A DNA stretch of 45,795 nucleotides from positions 263,357 to 309,151 of the forward strand of contig JBBHKE010002926.1 in assembly GCA_037447655.1 (NCBI GenBank). Reading direction: 5' to 3'. Under the pieces are notes generated by a model, which was given only the letters and a program-made list of their open reading frames with translations, did no database searches and was not told the origin of the DNA. The translations under genes were made by a program, and so were the position numbers. Below are positions 34,045 to 44,229 of the stretch, one piece after another. The stretch's first letter is position 1. The number at the start of each line of letters is the position of its first letter. The DNA comes from Zygnema cylindricum (taxonomy: Eukaryota; Streptophyta; Zygnematophyceae; Zygnematales; Zygnemataceae).

Positions 34045-35136
34045 ATGACAATATCTGGCCGTGCATCCTCGTCCCTTCTCCTTCGTTCACCTCCTCCACC
34101 TAAGCCTCGCACACATGCCTCAACACGGATAGAATGTAGTGGGTGTCATAACCATTTCGCAACCAGTGCCAGTATTGCCAAACATGCAAAGAGTTGTCAA
34201 CAATTTTTGGCCCAGAGCGGCCCTTCCCCTAGTAACCTTTCTTCCACTACACTCCCGTCCGGACCTACAAGCGAAGATTGGGCATTTGTACGTGATTTAG
34301 ATGTTCTCGGGGCTTATGATTTGCCCCCCCCCCGTCCGCGATTATACACGCGGATTCCCACGGCTGTCCGGATTATCGTATAGGACGCCCTCCACCTCCC
34401 TTTGTCCCGTATTTATTCGGATCCCACAGATGTTGGGCATTGGCACCTCTTTTTAATGTTTTCTCTTTGGCTCTTAGTGCTACCTGGAAGTGGTGGTGGT
34501 AGTGGGGCGCGAGAAACTATGGCTCGATGTCGATGATTCCTTCGAGGTGATTGGAGGGCCTTTCATGCCGAGCACGAGGATCGAGTCGCGAGTGCTTCTT
34601 TCACACCACGTCGTACATCTCGGACTTCGGATGTGCCATCCTATTATCGTCGTGTAGTTCATTTGGGTCGAGTTGGTGAGCTATCTCGAGCGGTTTGGGC
34701 CCTCCAACCGTTTAATTCTGCTCCTCGATCTGCTGCAACTGTCGAGATTCTTCAAGCTTTTCATCCACCAACTCCTACCCCTCAGTCCCCCTCTATTGAA
34801 ACCTTCGAGCCGACAGAGTGATTTCTCTTAGATCAAGACTCTTTCATTAAAGCCCTTACGACTTCTCCACATCTTTCAGCAGGGGGTCCTTCAAGCACTG
34901 TTTTTGAGTTATTTCGAGACGTTTTGCCTCCAAAATCTGGTGCTCGAGGTTTTGATGTGTTTTTTTGAGTTTGTTCCCTTATTGCGGCTGGCATTGTCCC
35001 TTTTCGTATTTGTGATCTCCTCACGGCCTCCCGCCTTGTCGTTGTCACCAAACCCAACGAGGGCTACTCTCCTATTGCAGTGGGCGAGGTATTCTACTAG
35101 CTGGTGGCCCATGCCATCTGCATCCAGCTCCAACCT

Positions 35137-35318
35137 GCTTTCCATGATTATTTCTCTCCTCATCAGTTCGGAGTGGCCATCCAAGGGGGGTGCGAGGCCG
35201 CTTTCCATGATTATTTCTCTCCTCATCAGTTCGGAGTGGCCACCGAAGGGGGGTGCGAGGCCGCTTTCCCTGATTATTTCTCTCCTCATGAGTTCGCAGT
35301 GACAACCCAAGGGGGGTG
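35137..35318 (+). repeat. In-frame 63-bp triplication inside the RT domain
   Basis: Three tandem 21-codon units (35137-35199, 35200-35262, 35263-35318 partial) each encode AF(H/P)DYFSPH(Q/E)F, then (G/A)V...GG. Related RTs would have one copy of the FGV..GG segment. Confidence 0.9.
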
Positions 35319-36555
35319 AGAGGTCGTGGTCCACAAGATCCTGGCTTTGTTAGATCACCATCCGGATTGGTTAGTCTTCTAGGTGGATGTTTCTAATGCT
35401 TTCAATATAGTGGATCAGAATTCGGAGCGTATGGTTGTACCTTCCACGATTGTCCAGATATTTCCTTTCGTGAGGGCTTTTTATTCTTTGAGCAGTTGCC
35501 TTTCTTTCTCCACTAATGATGATTTGGTCCCACTTTCCTCCGCAACTGGCAGTCGTTAGGGCGATCCTCTTAGGGGCCCTTTGTTTGCCCTAGCCCATTA
35601 TCGCGCCTCCAAGCTTCCGCGGCTGCTTACCCTTCTTGCATCTTCACTTCACTTGCAGATGACATACACATTATTGGTCCTTCTGACCAGGTTATACCGG
35701 CCTATAACTTTTTCAAGGCTCGTTTGGCCGAACTCAATCTTTTAGTCCAGCCCTCTAAATGTGTCATTTGGTCCCCTCGTTCTATTCCTCCTCCTTTCAC
35801 TCCCCCTCTTGGTTTTCACACTCCTACATCGAAGGCATTCGTGTGTTGGGTTGTCTGATCGGTTCCGATCCATACATCACGACATACCTTGATTCCGCTC
35901 TTCAGACAGATTTGTCCCACGTGGATGACCTTCCTCACCATTCTGTTCCCCAATTGCCTTTTGCTCTCTTGACACGGTGTTTCCTCCACCGGCCCTCATA
36001 CCTTACTCACACTTCCCTTCCCACCCCATATTATATATCCTCACTTTCTGCATTAGATGATCGCCTTATGGATGTCCTTCGCACTTTTTTGGGCCGTGGG
36101 GCTTTTGATCTTGAGTTTGGGCTTGCGGCCCGCATCCAGTCCTCTCTTCTAGTTTTTGCTAGCGGTTTGGGTTTATTCTCGATGGCGCGTGTTGCTCAAA
36201 CAGCCTATTTGGGAAGTTGGTGTCTTGTTGTTTCTACTATTGTATCTCGTTTTTTGGTCGGGGACACTCCTATTCTTGCGGCCGTTCTTCCCCGAGTTTC
36301 GATGGTGAGCTCGCCTTCCAACGGTCCCTTTTAGATGCATCAAGGTCTCTTACTCTGACTGTTATTCAGGGCATGCCTAAATTTTCCACTCTTGTTTCGA
36401 CATCAGTTGCGCGTGTCCAGGAATCCATTTCTGATCGGGTTGTCCCCGCTATTAAATCAGAGCTTCTCAAGGTGCTTCCTTCCGATTCTTTGAGTGCACG
36501 CTTTCTCTCTTGTGGCGGACTTTGCTCTGGAGCTTGGCTATTAGCTGTCCCTATC

Positions 36556-36560
36556 TTATC
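36556..36560 (+). repeat. Target-site duplication TTATC (left)
   Basis: Identical to 43002-43006 on the far side of the copia element. Confidence 0.95.
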
Positions 36561-37604
36561 TGTTGAAATTAATGGTTTTTAAAGTATTTTCTAGGTCAGA
36601 AATAAGAAAGAAGCCAAGGCAGTCTACCTCTAACTTCTCTCTCCAACTCTCAAACTTGTCGCAGTCACTGAGAAATTGGAGAGGAAGCTAGAGCCATGGC
36701 TACCTAGGCTATCCTGAGGTTTACAGGAAATATATATTTGGGGTTTATTATGTAAAAATATATGCGGCGGACACAGGATTTGAACCTGGTACCTGACGGA
36801 CGGCAAGCTGCCGGAAGCCGGTAACCTTAGCCGTTAAGTATTCAAGTAGTGTTACGTACTGTATAGTTTGATAAAAATTTAAACATTAATACGTAGGATA
36901 AATCATTTAACTATAATTGTTTACGGGATACATAGAACCGGTAGTGTAAAAGTACGAATTGCGGTACTGATAAGAAATGAATACCGCGCATTGATTTCGT
37001 AAGCGAAACAAATACCGCGCATGTATTTATTACGGCTCCGATCAAATGTGAATTTAATCGGACGGCCAGAATTAGCGCCGAGATCTCGGAAGAAGAATTC
37101 GGCGGTTTGTGGGCATCGCCACATCGGATGACACGTGGCGAAATTACATTGGATCGTGGTATCTCCGGAGATTACAGCACCGAATCCAGATATGAAATGT
37201 GTCGACATTTAGGCCATGTTGTACAAGTTCCGTACATAAAGTACACCGGCGATTGTACTTTTGTGTACGGAGGAGAAATCTGATTGGTTCCGTACATCAG
37301 GAGATAGAGTTTGTGAGAGAGATAGGACTTAGAAAAATTAGGAGATAGGATCCTCTCTCCCAGAGAGCTTCTGTACAAAAGGTCAACTTTGACCCTCCAT
37401 AACTTACTGCTCAGAGGAGCAAATTCAAAGATTCTTTTTGCTATCAACTCATGGGAGTCTTTTCTTCATAGGGGTGAAGTTGGTCAGAGTTTTTGTCTGC
37501 CACGGTGGCAGTTATTTTTGCTGAAACACAAAGGGGTTAGGATTATCCTAGAGGCTTCTTGGAAGCTGTCCACTCTGAGGACTTATGGAGGTCTCAAAGT
37601 TTCA
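36561..37604 (+). repeat. Copia 5' LTR (1044 bp)
   Basis: Starts TGTTGAAATT, ends AAAGTTTCA. Contains an antisense tRNA-like module (36763-36836) and many GTAC words. 36900-37165 is almost identical to the 3' LTR, while 36700-36880 differs at over 10% of sites. Confidence 0.95.
36763..36836 (-). other. tRNA-like module inside the 5' LTR (antisense)
   Basis: Read on the minus strand it has an A-box-like TTAACGGCTAAGG, an anticodon-arm-like hairpin, a T arm with B box GGTTCAAATCC and a GTCCGCCGC acceptor-like 3' strand. No matching 5' acceptor strand is visible, so it is a partial tRNA or relic rather than a working tRNA gene. Equivalent module at 42161-42233. Confidence 0.6.
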
Positions 37605-37617
37605 GGTTATGGGCCCA
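37605..37617 (+). promoter_or_regulatory. Primer binding site, half-tRNA-iMet type
   Basis: GGTTATGGGCCCA follows the 5' LTR directly. It is complementary to the anticodon stem-loop of eukaryotic initiator tRNA-Met (GGGCCCAUAACC), the cleaved-tRNA priming used by Drosophila copia and Ty5-like elements, rather than to a tRNA 3' end. Confidence 0.85.
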
Positions 37618-38319
37618 CCCTCTAGGGTACCAATCTTTAATGGAACTGGCTTCATATACTGTGAAAGTATGATGATAGGAGCTCTATGCGAAAAAAGGTT
37701 TTGGGGGATAGTGAGTGGACGGTTGGGGCGTCCATCAAGTCTTGGAATTCCTCCAGGGTTTCGAGGAAGCAGATTCACCAGAAAAGAGGATCCACTTTCA
37801 ACGGAGGAAATAAAAGAAGAAGAGGTGGTGGACAAAGGAAAGGAGAAGGAGGCGACCACACCAATAACAACTTGTTCGACATTCATGTCACCTATTCCGA
37901 GGAACGAGGAGAATGATAATGAAACGTGAGACTTCAACAATATGGCGGCAAAGCACTTCATCCTACACCATCTCACTCAAGGACTTGCATGTCCTCGTTT
38001 GCAGGTAGAAAGGGCATCCGATCTTTAGATGGCTCTCATAGAGATGTACCGAAGTGGTACGATTTAACAACAACAGTTGGCTGATCAGAAAGTTAAGGAG
38101 TATGTATACAAAGGGGGAAATATGTTGGATTTTTGCAATGAACTTGCTACACTCTTCATGGAGCTAGAGAGTGCGGGAAAAGATTTTAGTGAAAAAGAAA
38201 AGGTTAACTGTTTACTGATGAAGTTACCTGATGAGTTCGAGAACATAGTCAACCGCGTGCAGGACATGCCGGACTCAAGGTGGATATGGAACTCAGTGGT
38301 AGGGATGATTCTCGTTTGA
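37609..38319 (+). pseudogene. Copia gag, interrupted
   Basis: In one frame from the ATG within the primer binding site (an in-frame ATG also exists at 37585 in the LTR). VPIFNGTGFIYCESMMIGAL then W-IVSG is the usual gag start; later KVKEYVYKGGNMLDFCNELA and LLMKLPDEFENIVNRV. Stops TGA 37927, TAG 38026, TAA 38065 interrupt it, and it ends at TGA 38317 beside a +1 frameshift into the next frame. Confidence 0.8.
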
Positions 38320-38353
38320 GAGAATACGATAGAGATCCGAAGGGGAGGAAAGA

Positions 38354-40054
38354 GTGGCCAAGCCTTGGCTACAGCGACTGATTGGAGGAACAAGGATTCC
38401 TGAAAACCGGTCGGAAACTATGGGGGTAGGGAGCAAAAAAAAACAGGCCGACGAGTTCGAACCAAGGGCTCCCAAAGGTTTATTTCATTTTTGTAAGAAA
38501 CCGGGGCACTATATAGCAGAGTGCACTAAGCTAACCGAGCTTCGGTTAAAGGAGGGGCAGACCGGTGGTACCCCGAGAGGAAAGAAAAAGGCCCTTGTCA
38601 CACAGGTACTTGAGGCGGAGTCCGAGGACGAGGACGATGAGATCCTTTTGGATGAGGAGTTGGAGGCGAAAAATGAGGTCGAAATTCCACGAACGCAGAA
38701 ATGTGCTTACGATGGATTGAAAGGTGAAGCACGCTGGATTATAGATTCAGGTGCCTCCATGCACAAGTGTAAGGATAGGCACCTGTTCACTAAGATAAGA
38801 AAGATTCCCACCGTAGAGATAGAGTACGGGGATGGGAGGATAGTCACCACTACTCTTGTAGGATCGGTAGATCTGAAAGTGTTAGTAGAAGGAAAGACAT
38901 ACATATTAACATTCTCCGATGTATTGTTTATTCCGGAGCTGAACAAAAACCTTATCTCTACATCTGTATTAGATGATAAGGGTTTTTTTACTAGCACTAG
39001 GGAAGGAGTCTTTACTGCTAGTTTTAAGGAGGATGTCTATTTCATTGCTGAGAAAGGTAGCCATGGGATGTTTAGGCTGATTTTAAGTAATGAAACGAAG
39101 AAACTTTATTATGCTGGTGTTCATGATATTATGATGTGGCATAAGAGGCTTGGGCATGTGAATCTAGATAAGTTAAGAGAGATGAAAAAGATGGGAGTAG
39201 TGGAAGGGATTCAGTTCAGTGAGAGTAATGATATAAGTGATTGTAGTGGTTTTGCTCAAGGTAAAGCACACAGGTTACCCTTTCCTAAAACAGCCACCTA
39301 TAAGGGAGAAAATATTATAGATCTAGTACAGACAGATATTTGGGGACCGACTAAAGTGCCCTCACTGGGGGGGAAGAGATTTATGATGACTATAACTGAT
39401 GATTGGTCTCGGTATTCCCGGGTGTATTTTTTGAAAAACAAGCCAGAAGCTCAGGATTATTTTAGACGATATAAAGCGTGGAGCGAAAAACTCCATGAAA
39501 CTCCAATCAAGAGAGTAAGGAGTGACAATAGAGGAGAGTATACTTCAAACCAGTTTGAGGATTTTCTGAGGGAAGATGGGGTCCAACACCAAAAGACAGT
39601 TCCAGAAAATTCGGAACAGAATGGGGAAGCTGAAAGGTTAAATAGAACACTAAGTGATAGTGCTAGAAGTATGTTGTCAGATAAAAAGATAGGAAAAAGG
39701 TTTTGGGCTGAAGCAATGAACTGTGCTAATTACCTCAAAAATAGAGTTCTTACTTCAGCTATAAAAGATCAAACACTTTATGAGAGATGGACAGGCCGGA
39801 AACCAGACATATCTCACTTAAAGGTTTTCGGCAGTCAAGTATTCAGTCTAGATACAGATCGGTCTAATTGGAAGCTAGATCCTAAAGGAAAACCGGGATA
39901 CTTATTAGGATATGATGAGGATGTTAAAGGATATAGAGTTTATGATCTAAAAAGGGAAGATATAATCTTAGTAAAGCATCTAGTAGTTATGGATGAAGGA
40001 AAGTCTGTGGATCCCTTCAAATATACGAAGTCAGTAAAAATCAGATTTGAGTAA
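38354..40054 (+). pseudogene. Copia pol, first part: zinc knuckle, protease, integrase
   Basis: 566 codons open. FHFCKKPGHYIAEC is a CCHC knuckle whose first Cys is Phe. WIIDSGASMHKC is the aspartic protease site (DSGA). WHKRLGHVNLDKLR then CSGF is the integrase HHCC zinc site with its last Cys replaced by Phe. QTDIWGP, VRSDNRGEY and QNGEAERLNRTL supply the D, D, E catalytic triad. KVFGSQVF and GYLLGYDEDVKGYRVYD follow as usual. A TAA ends the frame at 40052, though homology and the same frame continue. Confidence 0.88.
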
Positions 40055-41961
40055 GAAAATTCCGATGACTTTGAGCTCCCTAACTATCCAGGTTTTAGAG
40101 ACGATGACATTTTTGCAGGTACAAACCAGACCGAAAAGGACCCGGCTGTGGAAACTCCAGTGACAACTCTACCCGAAGCGGAAGACGTGGTGGAAATTGA
40201 TTCGGAATCAAGGGATAGGGGAGAAGCCGAGTTTGTTCGAAAGAATCCACGAAAACCATCTATTCCGGCCTCAGATTTTGAGGGGGGAAGGAGAAGTAGC
40301 AAAAGACTGCAAGAAAAATAGGTTAATAACAAGGTAACTAAACTATCTCATCAAGATGAACCTCAAACTTATGGAGAGGCGATGACTTGTCCAGAAAGAA
40401 ATCGGTGGAAGACAGCCATCAATGAGGAGATGGCCTCAATTATGGTAGCCGATACTTGGGAGCGGGTGGATTGTCCACCTAACGGAAAACCAATCGGTTG
40501 TAAGTGGGTTTTCAAGTTAAAACTGAACCCAGATAACACTATCGAGCGCTACAAGGCCCGACTAGTGGCAAAGGGATTTACACAAAAGGAGGGAATTGAC
40601 TACGAGGAAACCTTTGCCTCGGTGGTCAGATTTCCCTCCGTCCACATACTTCTTAGCCTAGCAGCAGCGGAAGACATAGAAGTGCACCAGATGGACATCA
40701 AAACAACCGTTTTGCATGGAAAATTGGAAGAGGAGATCTTCATGCGACAACCCGAAGGGTTTGTGGAGGAAGGAGAGGAGAGTAAGGTATGCCGGATGAT
40801 TAAATCTCTTTATGGTTTGAAACAGGCGCCTCGACAGTAGAATAAGAAGCTTGATGAGTTTCTTACGGGTCTGGGATATATCCGAATCAGCTCAGATCAC
40901 TTAATCTATGTTTTCGAAGATGAGGAAGGTTTTATATTTATTGCAATTTATGTTGATGATTTGCTTGTTTTAAGTAAATCAATGGAAAAAATTAATAAAC
41001 TAAAAAACTGATCTTAAGGGGAGATTTGAAATGAAGGATATGGGGGAAGCAAAATATATTTTGGGAATTCAAGTAGAGAGAGACCGAAAAAGAAAAATTA
41101 TAAGATTGACTCAAAAGGAAGCAATAGGGAACATGCTTGAAAAATTTCAAATGGATAAAGCTAATAGTTGTACAACTCCAATAGAGTTGAAGAAGGGAAG
41201 TGAGGGGAGTGAGGAAGAAGGAGTCATACTCTTAAACGAGGAATTATCTCCTGGAGAACAGAAGTTTATGCAAACTATTCCTTACAGACAACTAGTGGGA
41301 AGTCTAATCTATTTTATGAATTGTACCTGGCCGGATTTAGCTGCAGCTGTAGGAGTGCTGAGTAGAAGTCTAAATGCTCCCACTAAGAGGGATTGGGAGG
41401 CAGCTAAGAGAGCCCTTAGATACTTGATAGGAACTAGGGATCTATGGTTGCATTTAGGTGGGGAGAATACTGACATCACTACTTCGAGTGATTCCAGTTA
41501 TGGTGATGCTCCGATGAGGAGATGCATTCTGGATATGTAATATATGTGGGTGATGGGGCTTGCTGTTGGAGTAGCATACAACAAAAGGTTATTGCTCAGT
41601 CCACCATGGAGGCTGAGTATATGGCCTCTTGTTCTGCTGTAAAAGAATTGATGTGGGTCAAGTCTTTGCTTGGTGAGCTTGGTCACCTTAAGAGTGGTGT
41701 GCAGAAAATATTTTGTGATAATCAGGCAGCAATTGCTATTTCTGCCAATCCTAAACATCATTTAAAGGCAAACACATGGATATTAGACTCAGCTTTGTTA
41801 GAGAGAAAGTAGAAAATAAAATAATCAGTTTAGAGTACCGACCAGATAGTGAGATGGTAGCAGATATGATGACCAAACCTGTGCCTTCCCCTAAGCTAAT
41901 TTTCTCCAAGGAGAAGTGTGGTCTGAAATTAAAGATTGACCAGAAAATAAGGGGAGTGTAG
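40055..41961 (+). pseudogene. Copia pol, second part: reverse transcriptase and RNase H
   Basis: Same frame as the preceding part until 40840, with TAG at 40319. GCKWVFKLKLNPDNTIERYK, ARLVAKGFTQKEGIDYEETF, VHQMDIKTTVLHG and LYGLKQAPRQ are copia RT motifs; the TAG at 40838 replaces the conserved Trp after RQ. AIYVDDLLVLSKS has the catalytic YVDD. Frameshifts follow in an A-run at about 41000, at ~41510 and ~41770. RNase H parts are SSDSSYGDAP, AQSTMEAEYMA, CDNQAAIAIS and VADMMTKPVPSPK. Confidence 0.88.
41945..41956 (+). promoter_or_regulatory. Polypurine tract of the copia element
   Basis: AAATAAGGGGAG abuts the 3' LTR; the G-run next to TGTAG fits the plus-strand priming site. Confidence 0.8.
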
Positions 41962-43001
41962 AAATTAATGGTTTTTAAAGTATTTTCTAGGTCAGAAATA
42001 AGAAAGAAGCCGAGGCAGTCTACCTCTAACTTCTCTCTCCAACTCTCAAACTTGTCGCAGTCACTGAGAAATTGGAGAGGAAGCTAGAGCCATGGCTACC
42101 TAGGCTATTCGAGGTTTACGGGAAATATATATTTGGGGTTTATTAAGTAAAAATATATATGCGGCGGCCACAGGATTTGAACCTGGTACTTGCCGGACGG
42201 CAAGCTGTTGGTAGCGGGTAACCTTAACCGTTAAGTCTTGAAGTAGTGATACGTACTATATAGTTTGATAACAATTTAAACATTAATACGTATGATAAAT
42301 CATTTAACTATAATTGTTTACGGGATACATAGAACCGGTAGTGTAAAAGTACGAATTGCGGTACTGATAAGAAATGAATACCGCGCATTGATTTCGTAAG
42401 CGAAACAAATACCGCGCATGTATTTATTACGGCTCCGATCAAATGTGAATTTAATCGGACGGCCAGAATTAGCGCCGAGATCTCGGAAGAAGAATTCGGC
42501 GGTTTGTGGGCATCGCCACATCGGATGACACGTGGCGAAATTACATTGGATCGTGGTATCTCCGGAGATTACAGCACTGAATCCGGATATGACATGTGTC
42601 GATATTTAGGCCATGTTGTACAAATTCCGTACATAAAGTACATCGGCGATTCTACTTTTGTGTACGGAGGAGAAATCTGATTGGTTCCGTACATCAGTAG
42701 ATAGAGTCTGTGAGAGAGATAGGACTTAGAAAAATTAGGAGATAGGATCCTCTCTCCCAGAGAGCTTCTATACAAAAGGTCAACTTTGACCCTCCATAAC
42801 TTACTGCTCAGGGGAGCAAATTCAGAGATTCTTTTTGCTATCGACTCAGGGGAGTCTTGTCTTCACAAAGGTGAAGTTGGTCAGTGTTTTTGTCTGCCAG
42901 GGTGGCAGTTATTTTTGCTGAAACACAAAGGGGTCAGGATTATCCTAGAGGCTTCTTGGAAGCTGTCCACTCTGAGGACTTATGGAGGTCTCAAAGTTTC
43001 A
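41957..43001 (+). repeat. Copia 3' LTR (1045 bp)
   Basis: Starts TGTAGAAATT, ends AAAGTTTCA; counterpart of 36561-37604. Confidence 0.95.
42161..42233 (-). other. tRNA-like module inside the 3' LTR (antisense)
   Basis: Same as in the 5' LTR, with B box GGTTCAAATCC (42173-42183) and a better stem CTTGCC/GGCAAG in the anticodon-arm position. Confidence 0.6.
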
Positions 43002-43006
43002 TTATC
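43002..43006 (+). repeat. Target-site duplication TTATC (right)
   Basis: Matches 36556-36560; 5 bp is the usual copia integrase spacing. Confidence 0.95.
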
Positions 43007-43722
43007 CACCCTTTGTTTCACCTCAGCTCAGTTCACCACGGCCTTCAAGTTTGGGCTTGGCCTCCCTCATCCACCTTTGCTTGGCTCTCTTGTTTGTTCA
43101 TGTGGCCACGTTCTTGAGCCCGACGGGGTCCATTAGCTTTGTTGCTCCCACGGGGGCAAGTTGATTCAGGGGCATGATACGATTCAAGACACCATCACTA
43201 CTATCGCCTCTTAAGGGGGATTTTATGTCCGTGGGAGGTCTCTCACATTATTCCTTCGCGTCGGATTGACCTTGTATTACTTGATCGTGCGCGTCGTACA
43301 TTTGGTGATGTTGTTTTGGCGAGCCCTACCTCAAATACATTTGTCACCCAAGCAGCTCGGCATGTGGGGGTGGCCGCCCGTGACGCGACTAAGAGGGAAG
43401 AGCGCGATTATGCCCGTCGGGACGTTATGGATGGCTTCATTCTGATGGCGATCGAGATATTAGGTTGTTTGGGTGTGTCTTTAGACAATTTTTTTCGTGC
43501 TTGTGGTTGGCGTTCGTTCGAGCGGCGGTGACTTGGGAGCCCTCTGTTTCATTACTTACTTCTTTTTATCGGCAACATTTTTTCGTGGCCATACAACGAG
43601 TGCAGGCTTCTATCTTACTTCAATCGTCTATAACAGTTATGGATCGACGATGTGTTCCGGAACTGCATGCTCGTGCTCCTTCGGGATTCGCGGACTTTCT
43701 TGTTTTTTTTCCGTTGATTTAA
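43002..43722 (+). pseudogene. Non-LTR ORF, 3' part: Cys/His knuckle and restriction-like endonuclease
   Basis: LVCSCGHVLEPDGVH-stop-LCCSHGGK resembles the CCHC knuckle before the endonuclease of R2-like elements. Then come GHDTIQDTITTIA and, after a frameshift, RIDLVLLDRARRTFGDVVLA (acidic residues of a PD-(D/E)XK fold), ARDATKREERDYARRD (Lys of the active site region) and FILMAIEILGCLG. The end reads SFYRQHFFVAIQRVQASILL. Several stops and shifts make it non-functional. Confidence 0.75.
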
Positions 43723-44229
43723 AGTTAAGTTGGGGTTTTTTTTTTTTTTTTTTTTATACATGTTGGATTTTTCCTTTGATTTTTTTTTTTTTGGGTTTTG
43801 ATTGTTTTTTTTGGGTGTTTCCGATTTCCCTACCATCCTTTCGTATTTTCATTGTTTTTGTCTTGATTCTCTTTTTTCTTTATTCCCGCGTCATTTGGTT
43901 TTTCAGTTTTAGCCATGCTCCTTCTTTTTGCTCCCATGGACTAAGATGGTTTACCATCGCGCCTTTTAATAAAGTCGACCTTTTTTTTTCCAACATAATA
44001 GAAGGATTCTACATGTTATCGCGGGCAGTCAAGTGTATTGTACGTTTTTTGGGACCGCCTAATGGATTCAGGGCCTACTCTATTTTGTAATCGATTTTTA
44101 AAACTCGTTTCCGTCAATTTATCACTTTAGTCTATAGTTGTTCACACCGTTTAGTGCAAACGATTCAATCGCGACGAATTATACGTAACGAACGCATTGA
44201 ACGTTTTGAAAAAATCATAAAAATCGTTA
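43723..44229 (+). other. T-rich stretch after the non-LTR ORF
   Basis: Runs of up to 17 T at 43737-43755 and TTTTTTGGGTTTT repeats; ATAAAG near 43970. Probably 3' UTR of the non-LTR element; its end is not defined. Confidence 0.45.

Larger units (their letters stand above)
34045..36560 (+). pseudogene. Non-LTR ORF, 5' part: zinc finger and reverse transcriptase
   Basis: The N-terminus contains RIECSGCHNHFATSASIAKH and AKSC (CX2CX12HX3C), a DNA-binding finger typical of R2-like proteins. RT motifs follow in frame: SRLVVVTKPNEGYSPIAVGE, PHQFGVAIQGGCEA, VDVSNAFN (first catalytic Asp), ATGSR-stop-GDPLRGPL. After a frameshift comes LADDIHIIGPSDQV (the A-DD catalytic pair), then VQPSKCVIWSP, and after another shift GIRVLGCLIGSDPYITTYLD and RCFLHRPSYL. 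In-frame stops: TAG 34381, TGA 34534, TGA 34819, TGA 34966, TAG 35098, TGA 35317, TAG 35380, TAG 35557. The last two replace Gln expected at these positions in related RTs. Confidence 0.82.
36561..43001 (+). mobile_element. Complete Ty1/copia LTR retrotransposon (6441 bp), TSD TTATC
   Basis: LTRs 36561-37604 and 41957-43001 begin TGT(T/A)GAAATTAATGG and end TTTCA (TG...CA). TTATC flanks it on both sides (36556-36560, 43002-43006). Gene order gag, zinc knuckle, protease, integrase, reverse transcriptase, RNase H is that of copia (Pseudoviridae-type) elements. LTRs differ by several percent overall, so the insertion is not recent, and the coding region is broken. Confidence 0.96.
34045..43722 (+). 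mobile_element. Decayed non-LTR retrotransposon with restriction-like endonuclease (R2-like), split by a copia element
   Basis: Two parts (34045-36560 and 43002-43722) encode one protein in the order C2HC zinc finger, reverse transcriptase, Cys/His knuckle, restriction-like endonuclease. After taking out the copia insertion and one TTATC, the frame at the junction (AWLLAVPILS / TLCFTSAQF) continues without shift, so the split is a clean insertion. The element is inactive: eight in-frame stops before 35560 and several frameshifts after. No flanking duplication or 3' tail was identified; 43723-44090 is a T-rich probable 3' UTR. Confidence 0.85.

Noticed and set aside
34045-35560. Alternative genetic code with TAG/TGA read as sense
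   Set aside because: Host genes in the window end with TAG and TGA and contain none internally; decay of a retrotransposon explains the stops.
36921-42521. Antisense ORF present in both LTRs
   Set aside because: Conservation follows from LTR duplication; no known domain and no promoter evidence.
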